From positions 3,092,504 to 3,156,503 of the forward strand of contig NZ_KE386496.1 of the NCBI RefSeq assembly GCF_000427445.1: DNA of 64,000 nt, written 5' to 3'. Positions 60,292 through 64,000 of this stretch are shown piece by piece. A program made the position numbers and the translations under genes. The stretch's first letter is position 1. Every line of letters starts with the position of its first letter. This stretch comes from Methylocapsa acidiphila B2. GTDB lineage: Bacteria; Pseudomonadota; Alphaproteobacteria; Rhizobiales; Beijerinckiaceae. The notes under the pieces were generated by a model. It made no database searches, was not told where the DNA came from, and was given only the letters and a program-made list of their open reading frames with translations.

Positions 60292-62754
60292 ATGAACATG
60301 ATCTCAGATCCCCGCGAACGACTCGTCGTCATCGGCAACGGAATGGCCGGGATGCGCACGGTCGAGGAGCTGCTGAAGCGCGAGTCCGGGCGACGGTACC
60401 AGATCACCGTGTTCGGAGCCGAGCCGCACGTCAACTACAACCGCATCATGCTGTCGAGCGTCCTCGCAGGCGACAAGACCGTCGATGAGATCGTCATCAA
60501 TTCACGCGAATGGTATGACGACAACGGCATACGCCTTTTTGCCGGCGACGCGGTCGCCGCGATTGACCGGAATGCGAAAACAGTCACCGCCGTGAGCGGC
60601 CTCTGCGTTCCCTACGATCGCTTGTTGATCGCCACCGGCTCGCGTCCGCTGGCCCCGGCGATTCCGGGCCTCGGCTTGCCCGGCGTCTGCGCATTCCGCG
60701 ATCTCGCCGATGTCGACAAAATGCTGGCGGCCGCGCGCGTGCATAAGCGCGCGGTCGTGATCGGCGGCGGGCTGCTCGGCCTTGAAGCAGCCTGGGGCCT
60801 CAAGCAGCGCGGCATGTCGGTGGCGGTTGTTCATCTGATGCCGACGCTGATGGAGCGTCAGCTCGACGCTGCCGCCGGGCAGCTCCTGCAACGCGATCTC
60901 GACCGCCGAGGCATCTCGTTCTTCACCGACGGCCAGACCGAAGAGATCATGGGCGTCGCGCGCGCCGAAGGCGTGCAGCTCGCGGACGGCCGCGTCATTC
61001 CCGCCGATCTGGTTGTCCTCGCCATTGGCATCCGGCCCAACATCGATCTGGCGCGCGCGGCGGGACTCGAGGTCAATCGCGGCGTCGCCGTCTACGACGA
61101 TATGCGCACCAGCGACCCGGACATCTTCGCGGTGGGCGAATGCGTCGAGCATCGCGGCGAGGTGTTCGGCCTGGTCGCGCCTCTGTGGGAACAGGCGAAG
61201 GTCTGCGCGGCGCAGCTCGGCGGCGACGAGACCGCGGCGTTCGCGAGCCAGGCGCTTTCGACCAGCCTCAAGATCACCGGCGTCGATGTTTTCTCCGCCG
61301 GCGCGCTGATGGCCGCCGACGAGAACGACGACGAGATCACGCTGCGCGACGACTCCCGAGGTCTCTACAAGAAGATCGTGTTGCGCGACGGCAAGCTGGT
61401 CGGCGCCGTGCTCTACGGCGACGTCGCCGACGGGCAATGGTATCTGCAGCTGATGCGCGACAACGTGGATGTGGCGGAATTGCGCGAGCGTCTCGTATTC
61501 GGCCGCGCCGTCGCCGAGGCTGTAAGCGCCAAACCTATTGGCCCAGATTTCGCCGCCATGCCGGATGACGCGCAGATCTGCGGCTGCAATGGAGTCTCCA
61601 AGGGCGCTATCGTCGGCGCCATACGGGGAAAAAATCTGGCCTCTCTGGAGGACGTGCGCGCCCACACCAAAGCCTCCGCCTCCTGCGGCCAATGCACTGG
61701 CCTCGTCGAGCGCCTGCTCGGCTTTGCCGCGGGTGCCGCCGCCAAACCGGCCAAAAAGACGCTGTGCGATTGCGCGGACGCCGGCCATGACGAAATTCGC
61801 CATGCGATCGTCGCGCAAAAGCTCAAGACGATGCAGGCGGTGCGCGAAGCGTTCGGCTGGAAAAAAAGCGAGGGTTGCCACAAATGCCGGCCCGCGCTCA
61901 ACTATTATCTCCTCTGCGCCTGGCCCGACGAATATAAGGACGATTCGCGCTCGCGCTTCGTCAATGAGCGCGTGCACGCCAACATTCAGAAGGATGGCAC
62001 CTTCTCGGTAGTGCCGCGCATGTGGGGCGGGCTCACGACGCCGGCCGAACTGCACGCCATCGCCTCGGTTGCGGAGAAATTCAACATACCGACCGTTAAG
62101 GTGACGGGCGGCCAGCGCATTGACTTGCTCGGCGTCAAGAAGGACGACCTGCCCGCCGTCTGGAGCGATCTCAACAAGGCGGGCCTAGTCTCCGGCCATG
62201 CCTACGCCAAGGGCCTACGGACGGTGAAGACTTGCGTCGGCAGCGAATGGTGCCGGTTTGGCACGCAGGACTCGACGGGTCTCGGCGTCAAGCTCGAGAA
62301 GATGTGCTGGGGGTCGTGGACGCCGCACAAGGTCAAGCTCGCGGTTTCGGGCTGTCCGCGCAATTGCGCCGAGGCGACGATCAAGGATCTCGGAATCGTT
62401 TGCGTCGAGGCGGGCTACGATATCGTGGTCGGCGGCAATGGCGGCGTCGAGGTGCGGGTCTCGGACTCCTTAGCGCGCGTCGCGACGGAAGAGGAAGTGC
62501 TGGAATATGCCGGCGCCTTTCTCCAGCTTTATCGTGAGGAGGCGCATTATTTCGAGCGCACGGCGCCCTGGATCGCGCGCGTCGGAATCGCCTATGTGAA
62601 GCGACGTCTCGTCGAGGACGGCGAGGGCCGGTGCGGTCTTCATGCGCGCTTCCTGCATTCCCAGACCTTCGTGCAGCACGATCCCTGGGCCGATCGGGCG
62701 AAGGGCGCCGACGCGCATGAATTCGCGCCGCTCCTAGCGCTCGCGGAGGCGTGA
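60292..62754 (+). CDS. nirB: Assimilatory NADH nitrite reductase large subunit
   Basis: Cytoplasmic nitrite-to-ammonia reductase of 820 residues. AAGGAGGG lies upstream of the ATG. The FAD domain starts RLVVIGNGMAGMRTVEELLK and the NAD site is RAVVIGGGLLGLEAAWGLKQ. Two bacterioferritin-associated-ferredoxin-like modules follow: QICGCNGVSKGAIVGAI with CGQCTGLVERLL, and LCDCADAGHDEIRHAI with GCHKCRPALNYYLL. The siroheme/[4Fe-4S] ligands are in TCVGSEWCRFGTQDS and SGCPRNCAEATIKDLG. The domain order and length match NirB. NirD follows after one base. Confidence 0.95.
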   Translation: MNMISDPRERLVVIGNGMAGMRTVEELLKRESGRRYQITVFGAEPHVNYNRIMLSSVLAGDKTVDEIVINSREWYDDNGIRLFAGDAVAAIDRNAKTVTAVSGLCVPYDRLLIATGSRPLAPAIPGLGLPGVCAFRDLADVDKMLAAARVHKRAVVIGGGLLGLEAAWGLKQRGMSVAVVHLMPTLMERQLDAAAGQLLQRDLDRRGISFFTDGQTEEIMGVARAEGVQLADGRVIPADLVVLAIGIRPNIDLARAAGLEVNRGVAVYDDMRTSDPDIFAVGECVEHRGEVFGLVAPLWEQAKVCAAQLGGDETAAFASQALSTSLKITGVDVFSAGALMAADENDDEITLRDDSRGLYKKIVLRDGKLVGAVLYGDVADGQWYLQLMRDNVDVAELRERLVFGRAVAEAVSAKPIGPDFAAMPDDAQICGCNGVSKGAIVGAIRGKNLASLEDVRAHTKASASCGQCTGLVERLLGFAAGAAAKPAKKTLCDCADAGHDEIRHAIVAQKLKTMQAVREAFGWKKSEGCHKCRPALNYYLLCAWPDEYKDDSRSRFVNERVHANIQKDGTFSVVPRMWGGLTTPAELHAIASVAEKFNIPTVKVTGGQRIDLLGVKKDDLPAVWSDLNKAGLVSGHAYAKGLRTVKTCVGSEWCRFGTQDSTGLGVKLEKMCWGSWTPHKVKLAVSGCPRNCAEATIKDLGIVCVEAGYDIVVGGNGGVEVRVSDSLARVATEEEVLEYAGAFLQLYREEAHYFERTAPWIARVGIAYVKRRLVEDGEGRCGLHARFLHSQTFVQHDPWADRAKGADAHEFAPLLALAEA

Positions 62755-62755
62755 C

Positions 62756-63097
62756 ATGGATCTTGTCTGGAAGAACATCGGTGCGCTAAGCAACATCCCG
62801 GCGCAGGGAGCGCGGCGACTCTGCATCGGCAAAAGTGGACCGCCGATCGCCGTTTTCCGAACCGGCGAGGACCGTGTCTTTGCGCTTATCGACGAATGTC
62901 CGCACCGGCGTGGGCCGCTCTCGGAAGGCATTGTTTCCGGAACGACTGTCGCCTGTCCCCTCCACAATTGGGTGATCGATCTGACGTCGGGCCTCGCCCT
63001 TGGGCTGGACGAGGGCGGCACGCCAATTCTGCCGATTCGGATCGTGGCTGGCGAGGTGCATGTCGGCTTGTCGCTCGCGGCCGGTGAGTCGGCGTGA
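62756..63097 (+). CDS. nirD: Nitrite reductase small subunit
   Basis: Rieske-type small subunit of 113 residues. The cluster ligands are in ECPHRRGPLSEG and ACPLHNWVIDLTSG (C-x-H and C-x2-H), both intact, so a [2Fe-2S] centre is expected; some NirD proteins lack these residues. It starts WKNIGALSNIPAQGARRLCI. It stabilises NirB or passes electrons to it. Its stop overlaps the start of the nitrate reductase gene (GTGA). Confidence 0.92.
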   Translation: MDLVWKNIGALSNIPAQGARRLCIGKSGPPIAVFRTGEDRVFALIDECPHRRGPLSEGIVSGTTVACPLHNWVIDLTSGLALGLDEGGTPILPIRIVAGEVHVGLSLAAGESA

Positions 63098-64000
63098 CGA
63101 CGCTCCAGACCACCTGCCCATATTGCGGCGTCGGATGCGGCGTTGTGGTGGAGAACGGCGCGCTCGGGGGCGATCGCGGCCATCCGGCGAATTTCGGGCG
63201 GTTATGCTCGAAAGGCGCGGCGCTCGAGCATACGCTTGCGCTGCCCGATCGACTCACCGTGCCGTTGATGCGTGGCCGGGAGGCGAGCTGGGACGAGTCG
63301 CTCGACTTCATCGCGGCGGAGTTCACGCGCATCCGCGAAACGCATGGGCCGGATGCGATCGCCTTTTATGTCTCCGGCCAGTTCCTCACCGAGGATTACT
63401 ATGTCGCCAACAAGCTGATGAAGGGCTTCATCGGCTCGGCCAATATCGACACCAATTCACGCCTTTGCATGGCGTCGTCGGTCGCAGGCCATGTGCGCGC
63501 TTTCGGGGAAGACATTGTGCCCGGCTGTTACGAGGATCTCGAGGAAGCCGATCTTGTCCTCCAGGTCGGCGCCAACATGGCCTGGTGCCATCCGGTGCTC
63601 TACCAACGCCTGATGGTTGCGCGGGACATGCGCGGGACGAAGATCGTCAATATCGATCCGCGCCGCACCGTCACCGCCGAAACTGCCGATTTGCATTTGC
63701 CGCTTGCTCCGGGGACGGACGTGCTGCTGTTCAACGGGCTTCTAACTCATCTCGCCGAAGTGGGCGCGCTGGACCACGATTGGCTCGCAGCACATGTCTC
63801 TGGCTTCGACGAGGCGCTTGATGCGGCGCGGCGCTCGGTGCCGTCGATTGCGTTTGTAGCGGCGGCGGCGGATCTCGCGGCCGAGGATGTGCGCGCCTTT
63901 TACGATCTCTTCGCTCGGACCGAGCGGGTGGTGACGCTCTATTCGCAGGGCGTCAATCAATCCGTGAGCGGCGCCGATAAAGTCAACGCGATCCTCAACT
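63094..64000 (+). CDS. Assimilatory nitrate reductase catalytic subunit, 5' part
   Basis: Molybdopterin nitrate reductase starting at a GTG that overlaps nirD and running beyond the window end; 302 residues are visible of a family usually near 700-900. The [4Fe-4S] ligands are in TTCPYCGVGCGVVVENG and FGRLCSKGAALEH. The molybdenum-ligand cysteine is in NIDTNSRLCMASSVAGHVRA. QVGANMAWCHPVLYQRLM and TKIVNIDPRRTVTAETADLH are conserved pterin-binding parts. In this gene order (narK-nirB-nirD-nasA) it reduces nitrate to nitrite for the NirBD enzyme. The C-terminal BFD-like extension found in some members cannot be checked. Confidence 0.93.
   Translation, partial: MTTLQTTCPYCGVGCGVVVENGALGGDRGHPANFGRLCSKGAALEHTLALPDRLTVPLMRGREASWDESLDFIAAEFTRIRETHGPDAIAFYVSGQFLTEDYYVANKLMKGFIGSANIDTNSRLCMASSVAGHVRAFGEDIVPGCYEDLEEADLVLQVGANMAWCHPVLYQRLMVARDMRGTKIVNIDPRRTVTAETADLHLPLAPGTDVLLFNGLLTHLAEVGALDHDWLAAHVSGFDEALDAARRSVPSIAFVAAAADLAAEDVRAFYDLFARTERVVTLYSQGVNQSVSGADKVNAILN

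Noticed and set aside
60502-62055. 517-codon open frame on the minus strand
   Set aside because: It is the antisense shadow of nirB; GC-rich codon bias keeps the opposite strand open and no family is recognisable.
1-64000. CRISPR arrays, tRNA or rRNA genes
   Set aside because: No regularly spaced repeats and no recognisable cloverleaf or ribosomal RNA sequence were seen on reading; a dedicated scan was not possible.

Overview
The window looks like chromosomal DNA of a GC-rich alphaproteobacterium, most likely of the order Hyphomicrobiales, which includes many methylotrophs. The signs are the GC-rich coding sequence, the NasT/NasS-type nitrate assimilation cluster, a stand-alone SoxC/cytochrome pair, several sulfur-acquisition genes and many rhizobial-type insertion sequences. 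No rRNA, tRNA or taxon-specific marker is present, so the assignment is an inference. No CRISPR array was seen.

Layout. 0-2.2 kb: a DUF302 gene divergent from a MarR regulator, then remnants of a type I secretion adaptor (HlyD) and of a second protein. 2.2-13.8 kb: a tightly overlapping operon for a compact contractile injection system (CIS): DUF4255 protein, one sheath, one tube, a proline/arginine-rich linker protein, LysM tube-initiation protein, VgrG-like spike, a possible PAAR-like tip, gp25-like protein, a gpJ-like baseplate protein fused to Asp-box repeats, and a gpI-like protein. Two paralogous single-pass membrane proteins follow. No AAA+ ATPase, tape measure, tail fibre, capsid or lysis gene is visible. 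13.9-15.1 kb: two more membrane proteins. 15.2-16.5 kb: a broken IS701-type transposase and a 245 bp copy of part of the sulfotransferase gene found at 55 kb. 16.5-19.3 kb: a DsbD/ScsB-type thiol reductase and a frameshifted redoxin. 19.9-22.9 kb: SulP transporter and sulfate-binding protein. 22.9-28.4 kb: a decay zone (recD2 fragment, VOC fragment, broken IS elements) with an intact short-chain dehydrogenase and a PhnA-like gene. 28.4-30.3 kb: SoxC-type sulfite dehydrogenase and its cytochrome c. 31-35 kb: porin remnant plus IS701 C-terminal half, an intact porin and a TonB-dependent receptor. 35.5-40.1 kb: CusB/CusA-type metal efflux. 40.1-43.9 kb: nested IS21 and IS110 remnants and a toxin-antitoxin pair broken by them.

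43.9-56.6 kb holds a second unusual unit. An ABC importer operon that includes its own Crp/Fnr-type regulator faces an operon for an AprA-like flavoprotein, a two-cluster ferredoxin and a HEAT-repeat protein. A convergent amidase follows, then a PhnD-like binding protein with a fatty acid desaturase, an ABM-domain protein without a normal start codon, and an arylsulfotransferase-family protein. Much of 16-56 kb concerns acquisition or oxidation of sulfur compounds.

56.9-64 kb is an ordinary assimilatory nitrate cluster: NasT antiterminator, NasS sensor, a structured leader, a NarK-type transporter, NirB, NirD and the start of the nitrate reductase, which runs off the window.

The two places most worth following up are the compact CIS with its two membrane-anchored partner proteins, and the AprA-like/ferredoxin/HEAT/ABC/Crp locus, whose substrate cannot be read from the sequence.
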